In this document: in pieces, positions 16,795-26,258 of the stretch
Layout of the letters: each line of letters begins with the position of its first letter
Numbering within the stretch: the stretch's first letter is position 1
Source: an uncultured Bacteroides sp.
Lineage (GTDB): Bacteria; Bacteroidota; Bacteroidia; Bacteroidales; Bacteroidaceae
Direction of reading: 5' to 3'
Length of the DNA stretch: 64,000 nt
NCBI RefSeq assembly: GCF_963677685.1
Contig: NZ_OY782186.1
Span: forward strand, 2,728,001-2,792,000
Made by a program: the position numbers and the translations under genes
Notes under the pieces: generated by a model
Told to the model about the DNA's origin: nothing
Seen by the model: the letters and a program-made list of their open reading frames with translations, nothing else
Database searches by the model: none

Positions 16795-16991
16795 ATAAAC
16801 ATAATTATATACAATATACATTTCAGATAATATACAAAAATAATATACATTATTTAATAGTATCTATACTTTGATTCGCTCACACATTAATTAATAATAC
16901 CTCATGCAGGGCAGCAGGTTACCATAAAAAGCTATCTTTATAGATTTTATCTTTTAGCAAGATAGGAAAAGCCGTTCGAATAAGTTTACCA

Positions 16992-16999
16992 TAGTTTTG
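16992..16999 (+). promoter_or_regulatory. Bacteroides -7 box for the AraC-type regulator
   Basis: TAGTTTTG matches TAnnTTTG and lies about 60 bp before the ATG at 17060. The -33 box is not convincing. Confidence 0.4.
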
Positions 17000-17059
17000 C
17001 ATACGATAAAGGGACTGAAAATCGGTTCCGTTCGTTAAAGCTTATATAATCATAGAATC

Positions 17060-17983
17060 ATGCAACAAAAGTTGTCAACAAGAGAAGAGTATTCTAAACG
17101 AATAAACGACGTGATAGAATACATCAACAATCATTTAAGTGAAGAAATGTCGTTGGATACACTGGCCGGTATCTCTAATTTCTCAACTTATCACTTCCAC
17201 CGCATCATGCGAGCCGTACTAGGCGAACCTGTGGGAGCATTTATCACGAGAATGCGAGTCGAGACTGCAGCCCGACTATTGCGCTACTCAGATACACCCA
17301 TTCAGGAAATAGCTTATAAAGTAGGGTATGATGTACCAAGCTCTCTGTCAAAAGCTTTTAAAACATTCTATGGAATTTCACCAAACGATTATCGTAACAA
17401 TAAAACTTATTCCATTATGAAGCCAATTCAAATCAATCCTGATTTAAAGTTAGAGCAAAGGATAGTTGATCTTCAAGCAACACAGGTTATCTACATTCAT
17501 TTGCAAGGGGATTATAATAACAACGATTACGGTTTAGCATGGAGCAAACTGTGGGGGCATATTCATAGCTTAGGGCTGTTTACCGAACAGATGGGCCAGA
17601 TGTCCAACAATACCCCCAAATCAAATGTTTTACAAAAAATGTATGATGAGTTAGGAATCAAACACATCTGCATTTATCATGATGATCCTAAAGTAACTGA
17701 AGGTGATAAGCAACGCACTGACGTTTGTATGTCAATTAATGCAAAGATGGAGCCGAAAGGTGAAATCGGAGCCAAAGAGATAGAAGGTGGTAAATATGTT
17801 GCCTTCTTATACAAAGGTCCATACAACAATCTTGGAAGCGTATATGATACGATCTATGGCAAAGCAATCTTTGAGTTCAAACGCCAGTTAGCTTCCCGCC
17901 CGGGCTTTGAGATTTATCTTAACGATCCGGAATGTACCAAACCCGAAGAGTTAATGACAGAGATTTATGTACCAATAGAATAG
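17060..17983 (+). CDS. AraC-family regulator with GyrI-like effector domain
   Basis: A 307-residue protein. Residues ~10-110 hold two helix-turn-helix units of the AraC/XylS type (LDTLAGISNFSTYHFHRIM, then IQEIAYKVGYDVPSSLSKAF and FYGISPNDYR). Residues ~125-305 form a GyrI/SOUL-like small-molecule binding domain (VIYIHLQGDY ... YVAFLYKGPYNNLG ... IYVPIE). This architecture is that of Rob/BmrR-like sensors of amphipathic drugs or metabolites. It is transcribed away from the flanking genes, so no target is evident from context. Confidence 0.9.
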   Translation: MQQKLSTREEYSKRINDVIEYINNHLSEEMSLDTLAGISNFSTYHFHRIMRAVLGEPVGAFITRMRVETAARLLRYSDTPIQEIAYKVGYDVPSSLSKAFKTFYGISPNDYRNNKTYSIMKPIQINPDLKLEQRIVDLQATQVIYIHLQGDYNNNDYGLAWSKLWGHIHSLGLFTEQMGQMSNNTPKSNVLQKMYDELGIKHICIYHDDPKVTEGDKQRTDVCMSINAKMEPKGEIGAKEIEGGKYVAFLYKGPYNNLGSVYDTIYGKAIFEFKRQLASRPGFEIYLNDPECTKPEELMTEIYVPIE

Positions 17984-18008
17984 AGTATGCTTATTATGTA
18001 ACAATCAG

Positions 18009-18063
18009 ATTCTGTCTGCCATTGCATATCTCATTAATTGAGATATACGATGACAGACGGAAT
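18009..18063. terminator. Long bidirectional hairpin between convergent genes
   Basis: Outer arms ATTCTGTCTGCCAT and ATGACAGACGGAAT pair with two mismatches or wobbles, and an inner perfect ATATCTCA/TGAGATAT stem lies between them. It sits between the AraC-type gene (plus) and the RsgA-like gene (minus) and probably ends both transcripts. Confidence 0.65.
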
Positions 18064-18146
18064 TTCAATACCTCTATCTCATCGGGTTTTAAGATGTAAA
18101 TCGCACTTCTAGTTATCGCAATGATAATCTGAGGTAAATATAGTTC

Positions 18147-19202
18147 TTAATTTTGACTTTTATGCCTTTTCACCTCGTCTACTAATTTTGAAAAAGATTT
18201 ATCTCTTTTCCGCTTCTCATGTTCCGAAGTTGAAAAGTGCCACGCTTCTCGTCGAAGTTTCAAAAAACTCTCATAAACGTCACGCCCTAATACTCCGCTA
18301 TTCACTGCTTCCAAAACAGCACATCCCGGCTCATTAGTATGTGTACAATCACTAAATCGGCACGACATCGCATAGTCTGATATCTCCAACATTTCAGCAA
18401 GTGAGTCCGGCTCATCAAGAGCCAATCCGAATTCCCGAACACCCGGAGTGTCAATCAAGACGCCTGAGCCATTCATTAACACCATTTCACGACGTGTAGA
18501 AGTATGCCTCCCTTTACCGGTCGACGCACTTATATCGGACGTAAGAAGCCGTGATTTCTCACAGAGAGCATTTATCAGAGAGCTTTTCCCAACACCCGAC
18601 GAACCTACAAACACTGCGGTTTCGCCTTCTTGTATCGACTGCTTTAATTGCTGAATTGTTTCGGGGCGATGAATACTTGTAAAGAACACCGCCATCTGGC
18701 AAGCAAGATGTCTAATCGCTTCATCCACCTTCTGCCTATCAAAACTTAAATCAGCCTTATTGAGCACCAATACGGGAGTGATCTCTTCATCTAATATCTG
18801 GGCCATGAAGCGCTCTACCCTACGAATATTAAAGTTATCATCAAGACTTTGTACAATGAACGCTTTATCAATGTACGAAGCAATGGCTTGCTTATTGGCA
18901 ACTCTCCCACTCTTCTTGCGATACAATATTCGTTCACGGTGCAGACGATCGACAATCACTCCTTTAGCCTCATCTAAAGGCTGAAAGATCACCCAATCAC
19001 CTGTACAAGGTAGCTCAAAAGCAGACTTACCAAACATCATATTTCCCGTTAATTCACATTGAAATAATCCGTTTTCTGAAACGACTTCGTAGCACGTTCG
19101 ATGCACTATGGATATGCGGCCGTGGCTAAGCCCTTTATATACTGATCCTTGCTTTAGTCGTTCTAACTGATCATTCCAACCGTAAGTATATAAATTAATC
19201 AT
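18147..19202 (-). CDS. rsgA: Ribosome small subunit-dependent GTPase (RsgA family)
   Basis: A 351-residue circularly permuted GTPase. An N-terminal OB-like part comes first (residues ~20-90), then G4 NKAD at 148-151, G1 GSSGVGKS at 200-207, G3 DTPG at 251-254, and the zinc knuckle C281, C286, H288, C294. RsgA helps mature the 30S subunit. It overlaps the preceding methyltransferase by four bases (ATGA), so the two are co-translated. Bacteroides often encode more than one member; this one is more divergent at its N terminus than a typical housekeeping copy, so it may be a paralogue. Confidence 0.88.
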   Translation of the reverse strand: MINLYTYGWNDQLERLKQGSVYKGLSHGRISIVHRTCYEVVSENGLFQCELTGNMMFGKSAFELPCTGDWVIFQPLDEAKGVIVDRLHRERILYRKKSGRVANKQAIASYIDKAFIVQSLDDNFNIRRVERFMAQILDEEITPVLVLNKADLSFDRQKVDEAIRHLACQMAVFFTSIHRPETIQQLKQSIQEGETAVFVGSSGVGKSSLINALCEKSRLLTSDISASTGKGRHTSTRREMVLMNGSGVLIDTPGVREFGLALDEPDSLAEMLEISDYAMSCRFSDCTHTNEPGCAVLEAVNSGVLGRDVYESFLKLRREAWHFSTSEHEKRKRDKSFSKLVDEVKRHKSQN

Positions 19203-19981
19203 AGTTCTATCTTTTTTGCAATGTAAAACACATAACCATAAAACTCCTTATACTTACGGTATAACTCGGCATCATGACGCTGATACTCTACAAATTCTTC
19301 AGCTGTTTTATTCCCTGCATACTTATCCAGAAAAATTTCTTCTGCTCTGACTAAAGGAGCAAAATAGTGCTCTGTCCAGCAATTCTCCGGTAAGATAAAG
19401 GTAGCAACAGGGATGTATCCTGCTCTTTGTATCTGAGCTACTTTATGAGGAATCGTATCTATTTCTTCATAATGAGATACCCAATAATCATTGATTTCAA
19501 CAGGACGTTCATCGGTGAACCATGAGCTTTCGGATACAGCAATATATCCTCCTGTTTTGAGGTATCTACGCCATTCCTTCAGTCCTCGTTCGAAACCGAT
19601 ATTATAAATTGCACCTTCTGACCAGATCAGGTCTAGCTCTTCATCTTGAAAAGGAAGATTATCCATTGAGCGAACAATGCCTTGTACCCTATTCTGAAGG
19701 TGAAACTTCTCAGCATTGGCGTTGAAAAGATCTATGAAATGGGGAAAGATATCCAGACCTGTAATATGCCCCGGCGCGTGCTGTGCCAAGACCATCGTCT
19801 GTCCTCCTGTTCCGCAACCAATATCGGCAATAAGAGATTTATCGGTAAGATTATCTATAAAACTCAGTGCTTGCAATGTTGCCTCGGGACTACCAGGTCC
19901 TTGTCGCTTCGTATTCGAAAAGAAGTCGCAAATAAAATTAAAATTGAACTCATGAATAGTTGTAATATTTTCGTTACTCAT
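19199..19981 (-). CDS. Class I SAM-dependent methyltransferase
   Basis: A 260-residue protein with the SAM-binding loop [12 protein letters not shown] (about 51-62), the acidic end of strand 2 ITGLDIFP, and motif [15 protein letters not shown]. It transfers a methyl group to an unknown small molecule or protein. It is the first gene of a two-gene unit with the RsgA-like GTPase, joined by an ATGA overlap, though a functional link is not obvious. No promoter with both boxes is seen in the 80 bp upstream. Confidence 0.88.
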   Translation of the reverse strand: MSNENITTIHEFNFNFICDFFSNTKRQGPGSPEATLQALSFIDNLTDKSLIADIGCGTGGQTMVLAQHAPGHITGLDIFPHFIDLFNANAEKFHLQNRVQGIVRSMDNLPFQDEELDLIWSEGAIYNIGFERGLKEWRRYLKTGGYIAVSESSWFTDERPVEINDYWVSHYEEIDTIPHKVAQIQRAGYIPVATFILPENCWTEHYFAPLVRAEEIFLDKYAGNKTAEEFVEYQRHDAELYRKYKEFYGYVFYIAKKIEL

Positions 19982-20628
19982 TGTTGTAATGTATTAAGCA
20001 TACACCAAAAGCATAGCAATACTCTCGGAATTGTACGCGATAAAAATTAAAATTTATGATAATAGAGAACCATTCTCGAAAAGAACTTATTCGAGAATAA
20101 AACGAAAGGACAACCTGTTAAGAAATACAGATTGTTTACAACACCAAATCCAAATTAAATAAAGTAGTAAACATCCAATAATTTTAGTCCGACAAAGATA
20201 AGAGTTTTTTATTATATTGTCCAAATGAATTCAGAAAACATTGATTGCAAGCAGTTTTATATATATATCAACAAATAATGCTCCCAACGTTGAAGTTTCG
20301 ACTTCACCTCGTATAAATGCAGATTAATACAAGGTGAAGTCGGCTTTTATACGGGGTGAAAACAAGACTTCACGAAACGCTTTATATAAGGGGAATACAG
20401 AAGATTAATAAAAACAAACAAATAGCTAGACATTTCTCACTACTTCTTTTGATCTTAAAGAATATAAGAGAGAGCAAATCGCTAATAAAAGCCTAAAATA
20501 AAGCTTTCTTAACAAATAAGACATACATCTGTAACATACTCCTTTTATTTTTGCAGTCCTTTAATCATAACGGAACAAACATTCAAAACCAAGAATAAAC
20601 AAGTTATTAATATTAAAAGCAACAAAGA
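19982..20628. other. Gene-free region with overlapping inverted repeats
   Basis: No gene is seen in 647 bp. At 20299-20358 are two competing hairpins: CGACTTCACCT with AGGTGAAGTCG (20299-20309, 20332-20342), and CACCTCGTATAAA with TTTATACGGGGTG (20305-20317, 20346-20358). They share bases, so only one can form at a time. A TATTTTTG box at 20546-20553 serves the next gene. Confidence 0.55.
20546..20553 (+). promoter_or_regulatory. Bacteroides -7 box for the fimbrillin-nuclease gene
   Basis: TATTTTTG matches TAnnTTTG, 75 bp before the ATG. No -33 TTTG is found at the expected spacing. Confidence 0.4.
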
Positions 20629-22212
20629 ATGATCAAATTTAAGTTGTGGAGCGTGGTTCTTCTGCTCTCCTTGTTTGCATGTAGCCAAGAGGAAAATCAA
20701 CAGATTAAAACAGCATCAGCTATCCAGTTTACTTCAGAAGTAGATGGTATTGCTCTTACTCGTGCCAACGGAGCCGCATGGTCTGCTAATGACTCTATCG
20801 GAGTTTATATGAAAAAAAATGGAGAAATTCTCTCCGGAAGTTCTTCAATTGAAGGAGCTACTAACATTTTATATTCTACGGTAAATGGGAACGGAAACTT
20901 TAGTCCTGTAGGAAATGGAATTTATTTTCCTCAAGATGAAAGTTCGGTGGATTTTATAGCTTACTATCCTCAGCGCACATTAACAGATCTATATGCTTAC
21001 CCTGTGGATGTAACAAACCAGAACGATCTTGAGGCGATTGATCTACTCTATTCTAATAACTTAACGGGCATCAGTGATCGCTCAAACGCATTAAATCTAG
21101 CCTTTACTCATCAACTTTCACGTTTAATATTTAATATAAAGAGCAGTGATAATAGCAAGTTAACTAACTTAAAATTAAAACTTTCCGGACTAAAGACAAA
21201 AGCTTCTTTCAACTTAGCCGATGCAACTCTGACGCCTGATGAAGCTTCTGTTGACACCATCAATGTAAAAACAAGTATTACCAATAATACGGGAACAGCT
21301 CAGGCTATACTTATCCCGGAAAGTTCGATAGATAAAGTTACATTAACCATTGAAGTAGGTAATAGTAAAAAGGAATACAAACTTCCACTGACTGCTCTTG
21401 AAAAAGGCAAAGAGTATTCTTATAACCTCGACATAACGGGAGGTAGCACAGAGGTGGATCCTGAAGCTTCCTCATATATACATTGGACAGAGACTCCACT
21501 TATTACCAAAAGTACACTAAGCGATACTGATATTATTTATCTAAATCATTATATGCCCAATAGCATGACCGACCCTGTATCGGGAGGAAAAATGCGCAAC
21601 TATAGTATGCTTTATAGCAAAAGTAACAAAATAGCTTATTGGGTAGCTTATCCGCTTTTCTCCAATTGCATTGGTAGCTCTGGTCGTACAAATGCCTGGG
21701 CGTATGATCCTGAAATCCTTAGTAATTATCAGGCAAATCTTTCAAGTGGATTTGGAGGTAACGGTTATGATAGAGGACATCAAATTCCGAGTGCCGACCG
21801 TACTTGCGATGCGGCGACTAACCGTACGACTTTTTATTATAGCAACATGACTCCACAAATAGGTAGAGGACTCAATCAGTCCAACTGGGCTGCATTAGAG
21901 AATAAAGTACGTTCATGGCTTAGCGGAACTGATACCTTGTATGTAGTAACCGGTGCAATGCCTCCTGCTAGCAACATAACACAAATGAAGGGAATGACTG
22001 TACCTGCATATTATTTTAAAGCTTTAGCCCGAAGGATAAATGGAAGTTTCATCACTATCGCTTTCAAATTTGAAAACAAAAGTTATTCAGGCAGTGGATA
22101 TATGGAAGAAGCTATTTCTGTAAAAGAGCTGGAACAAGAAACCGGTTTCACCTTCTTCCCAACAATAGCCTCTAGTGTAAAAGCAACCCTGAACACATCT
22201 CAGTGGCAATAA
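20629..22212 (+). CDS. Fimbrillin-like lipoprotein fused to a DNA/RNA non-specific endonuclease
   Basis: A 527-residue lipoprotein (signal peptide ending SLFAC, Cys ~18). Residues ~30-265 form a fimbrillin-family module: SAIQFTSEVDGIALTRANG ... SIGVYM ... VDFIAYYP ... LAFTHQLSRLIFNI. Residues ~285-525 form a NUC1-type nuclease with the DRGH catalytic motif at 381-384 (His384 as general base) and a metal-site Asn in YYSNMTPQ. It should be a surface or periplasmic nuclease that degrades extracellular nucleic acid, for scavenging or competition. The next gene carries a paralogous fimbrillin module with a different C terminus, 67 bp downstream. Confidence 0.88.
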   Translation: MIKFKLWSVVLLLSLFACSQEENQQIKTASAIQFTSEVDGIALTRANGAAWSANDSIGVYMKKNGEILSGSSSIEGATNILYSTVNGNGNFSPVGNGIYFPQDESSVDFIAYYPQRTLTDLYAYPVDVTNQNDLEAIDLLYSNNLTGISDRSNALNLAFTHQLSRLIFNIKSSDNSKLTNLKLKLSGLKTKASFNLADATLTPDEASVDTINVKTSITNNTGTAQAILIPESSIDKVTLTIEVGNSKKEYKLPLTALEKGKEYSYNLDITGGSTEVDPEASSYIHWTETPLITKSTLSDTDIIYLNHYMPNSMTDPVSGGKMRNYSMLYSKSNKIAYWVAYPLFSNCIGSSGRTNAWAYDPEILSNYQANLSSGFGGNGYDRGHQIPSADRTCDAATNRTTFYYSNMTPQIGRGLNQSNWAALENKVRSWLSGTDTLYVVTGAMPPASNITQMKGMTVPAYYFKALARRINGSFITIAFKFENKSYSGSGYMEEAISVKELEQETGFTFFPTIASSVKATLNTSQWQ

Positions 22213-22279
22213 AGAAGATCAATTCGAATTGACTATATAATATTAAAAAATTATTTTCAAAAACTTCAAAACAAGAAAA

Positions 22280-23725
22280 ATGAAAATTAAAAAAATTATT
22301 TATCTCACATTTTTAACATCAGCAATCTTATCTAGTTGTACGAATGATGATGATCATCAGGGATTACCAGACACTAAAAAAGCTGTTTCTTTTAATACAA
22401 CAATCACTTCAAATTCCGTTTCACGTGCCGTTGGTGATGCATGGAACGAAGGTGATAAGGTGGGAATTTTTATGATTCCTGAAGGTGGAACGTTAGCAAC
22501 TGCTTTGGCAGTCAATAAAAAGTACTCGGCTTCTGCAAGTGGAGAACTTACATACGATTCAGAAGATCAAGCAATCTATTTTCCTTCTGATGGCAGTAAA
22601 GTAAACTTTGTGACCTATTATCCTTATACTACAGAAATTAATAATAACCAGATAGCTATAGATGTAACAAATCAGAGCTCACAAGCTGGAATTGATCTAT
22701 TATATGCTCCTACAAATACAGGATTTACTAATATTTCAGGGAAAGTTGCACTAAAGTTTACTCATCAATTGACACGCATGGTTCTAAATATAACCAAGGC
22801 ATCGGATGTTAAACTTGATAATTTTGGGATTAAATTACTAGGAACCGAAACCAAAGGAACTTTTGATTTAGCAACAGGTACTTTAACTCCAAGTACTCAG
22901 GATGTTTCTGAGATAGCTTACAAGATAACAGATAAAGGTAATAACCAACTGCAAGCAGAAGCCATCGTTTTACCAAGTAACAAGTTGGGAGATGATGCCA
23001 GTATAGAGTTTACCATTGGATCTCAGAAATTTAAGCAAAGCTTAGCAGGTAGCAATTTAAATTCTGCCAGCAACTATGATTACAATGTGGATATATCAAA
23101 TAATAATGGTAAACCAGAAGTTGTGGTAGGAACAGCTAGCATAACCGACTGGGTTAGCATTTCAGGCGATGACATTAACATTGACTTAGGTAGTGGAACA
23201 ACTGATCCGGATCCTACTCCTACTGACCCAACTACAGGAGTTGAGCAAACTATTTTTGCTGAAACATTCGGAACCACAGCTAAAATTGGAAAATACTGGC
23301 CAGGAGTTAATCAATTTACCGGTTGGGATAACAGCAGCCTTACTTTTACTGATAATTATTTGGATGGATCGTACAGTAAAGCCAGCGTTCGCTCTACATC
23401 GACAATGGACAGCCATGTATGGTTTGCTTCAGGCTACAACTCGGGGCTAGAAATATCCGGATTCAGTACTACTGGTTACACTAACCTTAAATTATCATAT
23501 AGCATCACAGCTAATAAATCTGGTAATCAAGATGTTATCCAAGTCAAGTGTGGTAGTACAACGATGAAAGTTCCAAGCGTAGATATCTCTACCATCAATA
23601 CTTATCAAACAGTTGAACTCAGTGATTTACCCGCGGATATCACATCAATCGAATTCATTTCCTCTGCTGATACAAACACAGCAGGTTATCGCATTGACAA
23701 TGTGAAATTAGTAGGTACAAAATAA
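22280..23725 (+). CDS. Fimbrillin-family lipoprotein with beta-sandwich C terminus
   Basis: A 481-residue lipoprotein (MKIKKIIYLTFLTSAILSSC, lipobox Cys 20). Residues ~30-290 are a fimbrillin module parallel to that of the preceding gene: KVGIFM, VNFVTYYPY, IDLLYAPT, LKFTHQLTRMVLNI. A linker rich in D, P and T follows (about 300-317). The last ~165 residues look like a jelly-roll/carbohydrate-binding fold (EQTIFAETFGTTAKIGKYWP ... YRIDNVKLVG). It is likely surface-exposed. It shares strand and spacing with the nuclease gene, so the two are probably one operon ending at the strong hairpin after 23790. Function unknown. Confidence 0.8.
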   Translation: MKIKKIIYLTFLTSAILSSCTNDDDHQGLPDTKKAVSFNTTITSNSVSRAVGDAWNEGDKVGIFMIPEGGTLATALAVNKKYSASASGELTYDSEDQAIYFPSDGSKVNFVTYYPYTTEINNNQIAIDVTNQSSQAGIDLLYAPTNTGFTNISGKVALKFTHQLTRMVLNITKASDVKLDNFGIKLLGTETKGTFDLATGTLTPSTQDVSEIAYKITDKGNNQLQAEAIVLPSNKLGDDASIEFTIGSQKFKQSLAGSNLNSASNYDYNVDISNNNGKPEVVVGTASITDWVSISGDDINIDLGSGTTDPDPTPTDPTTGVEQTIFAETFGTTAKIGKYWPGVNQFTGWDNSSLTFTDNYLDGSYSKASVRSTSTMDSHVWFASGYNSGLEISGFSTTGYTNLKLSYSITANKSGNQDVIQVKCGSTTMKVPSVDISTINTYQTVELSDLPADITSIEFISSADTNTAGYRIDNVKLVGTK

Positions 23726-23790
23726 CTTATAGAAGAGTTATTCAATACTAAGGAAGAAGTTTAACTCTATAGACTTTTCCTCAATAAATT

Positions 23791-23829
23791 GGATAGTTGA
23801 AACGAGATTTTTTCTCGTTTTAGCTATCC
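23791..23829 (+). terminator. Strong terminator after the fimbrillin pair
   Basis: Arms GGATAG and CTATCC enclose an inner GAAACGAGA/TCTCGTTTT stem with a T-rich loop. It lies 65 bp after the stop codon. Confidence 0.75.
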
Positions 23830-24070
23830 ATTATTTATATACGCAACTCCTTGCTCATATTTGGCAGATTTACCATGAATGCTTAATTATTTTTTTTAAA
23901 TATAATTCTATCTAATTGTATAGCTTACAAACATAAAAAAGACCTATTCTATGTCTGGATCATCCATCTTACTTGGTTAAAAGCCGAAATCAATTTCATT
24001 ATGATTATATTATGCAGCATACAACGTCATTATAATCATAAACAAGCATACAAAATATAATAATGATAGC

Positions 24071-24100
24071 TTGGATATATTGAATTAATCTCTACTTTTG
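24071..24100 (+). promoter_or_regulatory. Promoter of the arginine/citrulline/ornithine operon
   Basis: TACTTTTG at 24093-24100 matches the -7 box. A TTGG at 24071-24074 is a weak -33 candidate. The -7 box overlaps the upstream ATG at 24098, so translation must start at the next ATG, 24119. Confidence 0.6.
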
Positions 24101-24118
24101 CATAAAAAAAGCAAATAT

Positions 24119-25039
24119 ATGCAGTTGCGAATTAATAATGAAACATCTACATTGCGGGCAGTTGTGTTAGGACAGCCCGGATCAATAGGGAAAACACCTA
24201 CGCCAAATGAAACCTATGATGCTAAATCATACGAATCTGTTGTGAAAGGCATATATCCCAAAGAAGAAGATATTTTTAAGGAAATGAGCCTCTTCAACAG
24301 AGTCTTGACACAGTATGACATACAAGTATATCGACCTTGGACTTTGGAGAATTGCAATCAAATCTTTGCACGAGATGTGGGGTTCGTAATCAATGATAAA
24401 ATCATCGTGTCTAACATTATCCCTGATCGGGAAGATGAAAAAGAGGCTTATGAGACAATTTACGACCAAATACCTTATAATAAAATCTACAACTTACCTG
24501 AGAAAGCACACGTAGAGGGAGGTGATGTAGTACTGTATGACGACCTGGTCTTTGTGGGACTTTATGAACAAGCAGACTATAGTCAGATGAAGACAGCAAG
24601 AACAAACCGCTACGCTTTGAACTTCTTACAAGAGATTTGTCCCGAAAAGATGTTTGTTCCTTTTCAACTAAAAAAGCATAACACCGATCCTAGACAAGGT
24701 ATTTTGCATCTTGATTGCACCTTAATGCCGGTTGGAAAAGGGAAAGCGATTGTTTATAAAGACGGATTTCTAAATACTGAGTCATACAATCGGGTAGTCG
24801 ATATCTTTGGCAGTGAAAACTTATTTGAGATCACTCAAAGTGAAATGTATTATATGAATACCAATGTTTTCTCTCTCTCGCCAAAGGTGGTAGTGAGCGA
24901 AGAGCACTTTGAACGTCTGAATAAACACTTAGAAGATGTATGGGGATTAACCGTTGAGAAGGTGCCCTACCATGAGATTTCAAAAATGGGGGGATTACTA
25001 CGCTGCTCTACGCTACCACTGGTACGGGATAACGATTAA
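24119..25039 (+). CDS. Arginine deiminase / amidinotransferase-fold hydrolase
   Basis: A 306-residue guanidino-modifying enzyme (pentein fold). Visible motifs are NCNQIFARDVGFVINDKII, VEGGDVVLYDD (substrate-binding Glu/Asp), ILHLDCTLMPVG (catalytic His) and the terminal GGLLRCSTLPLVR whose Cys (296) is the expected nucleophile. It probably converts arginine, or a related guanidine, to citrulline plus ammonia. A citrulline hydrolase-like gene and ornithine aminotransferase follow on the same strand, which together would turn arginine into glutamate semialdehyde. Start: the ATG at 24098 lies inside the promoter, so 24119 (MQLRINNETSTLRAVVL) is used. Confidence 0.82.
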   Translation: MQLRINNETSTLRAVVLGQPGSIGKTPTPNETYDAKSYESVVKGIYPKEEDIFKEMSLFNRVLTQYDIQVYRPWTLENCNQIFARDVGFVINDKIIVSNIIPDREDEKEAYETIYDQIPYNKIYNLPEKAHVEGGDVVLYDDLVFVGLYEQADYSQMKTARTNRYALNFLQEICPEKMFVPFQLKKHNTDPRQGILHLDCTLMPVGKGKAIVYKDGFLNTESYNRVVDIFGSENLFEITQSEMYYMNTNVFSLSPKVVVSEEHFERLNKHLEDVWGLTVEKVPYHEISKMGGLLRCSTLPLVRDND

Positions 25040-25053
25040 TAATTGAAGAAGTT

Positions 25054-26252
25054 ATGATTTCAACTCTATTAATGATAGAACCGGTAGCCTTCGAATTTAA
25101 TGAAGAGACAGCAGCCAACAACTACTTTCAACAATGTGATCAGACTCCGGCAACGCTCATACAGGATACCGCACGCGAAGAGTTTACTGCAATGGTCAAC
25201 AAGTTGCGTGCAAAAGGATTAAAGGTTATTTCAATCGCAGATACGCCAGAACCAAAAACTCCCGACTCAATCTTCCCTAATAATTGGGTCAGTTTCCATA
25301 GGGATGGAAGAGTCGCATTATATCCAATGTTCGCTCCTAACCGACGGGCAGAAAGACGTATTGACATTCTTCAGAAGATTCAGGAAGAAGGCTTTCAGAT
25401 CAATGTGATCAGACTCCGGCAACGCTCATACAGGATACCGCACGCGAAGAGTTTACTGCAATGGTCAACAAGTTGCGTGCAAAAGGATTAAAGGTTATTT
25501 CAATCGCAGATACGCCAGAACCAAAAACTCCCGACTCAATCTTCCCTAATAATTGGGTCAGTTTCCATAGGGATGGAAGAGTCGCATTATATCCAATGTT
25601 CGCTCCTAACCGACGGGCAGAAAGACGTATTGACATTCTTCAGAAGATTCAGGAAGAAGGCTTTCAGATCAAAGAAATTATAGATTATACAAAGGCGGAA
25701 CAAGAAGATAAATTCCTAGAAGGGACAGGCAGTATGGTACTCGACAGAGACGCCAAAATAGCTTATGCTGCTCTATCTGAAAGAACAGATAGACGGCTAT
25801 TTTCCACATTTTGCCATGAATTTGGATATACTCCTTGCTGCTTCCACGCCATGCAAAGCGTGGAGGATCAGCGCTTGCCTATTTATCACACAAATGTGAT
25901 GATGTGCGTGGGCGATAGATATGCTGCGGTGTGTCTCGACTCAATCGATAATTTAAGCGAACGGAAAGCTCTCTGCCAACAGCTAAGGGATTCGGGTAAA
26001 GAAGCGATCATTGAGCTAACCGAAAGACAAATCAATCGCTTTGCCGGCAACATGCTACAAGTGGAGAATACAGAAGGAACTCCACTACTCATACTTTCAC
26101 AAACTGCTTTAGATGCATTAACCTCCGATCAAATTGCTACCTTGGGTGCATTTAATGAATTAGTAGCGGTCAATATTCCCACGATAGAACGTTATGGAGG
26201 TGGTAGTGCACGATGCATGATCGCTGAGATATATAATAAATTTACACTTTAA
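25054..26252 (+). pseudogene. ctlX: Citrulline hydrolase (CtlX-like), disrupted by a 269-bp tandem duplication
   Basis: The N-terminal frame (from 25054, MISTLLMIEPVAFEFNEETA) runs into 25400, then shifts because a 269-bp block is repeated and 269 is not a multiple of three. It ends at a stop at 25491. The C-terminal frame continues from an ATG at 25461 to 26252 (263 residues). Removing one repeat restores a single 309-residue protein reading EEGFQIKEIIDYTKAEQ across the join. The intact family hydrolyses citrulline to ornithine in the pentein fold. The remainder is undecayed, so the lesion is recent, reversible by recombination, or an assembly error. The downstream frame may still give an N-truncated protein. 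Confidence 0.85.
25132..25669 (+). repeat. Exact 269-bp tandem duplication inside ctlX
   Basis: Copy 1 spans 25132-25400 and copy 2 spans 25401-25669. Line-by-line comparison shows no difference. Both copies begin CAATGTGATC and end TTTCAGAT, and CAA follows each, so the duplication is bounded by a 3-bp CAA microhomology. Confidence 0.92.
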
Positions 26253-26258
26253 AAATAG

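Noticed and set aside
18147..19981. Functional defence pair of methyltransferase and GTPase
   Set aside because: The ATGA overlap suggested a system, but both are ordinary families (RsgA and a small-molecule methyltransferase) with no nuclease or sensor partner.
24098..24098. Upstream ATG start for the arginine-deiminase-fold gene
   Set aside because: The ATG is inside the TACTTTTG promoter box, so it cannot be in the mRNA from that promoter.
25140..25636. Two identical 75-codon minus-strand frames in ctlX
   Set aside because: They are the reverse-strand shadow of the tandem duplication and not genes.
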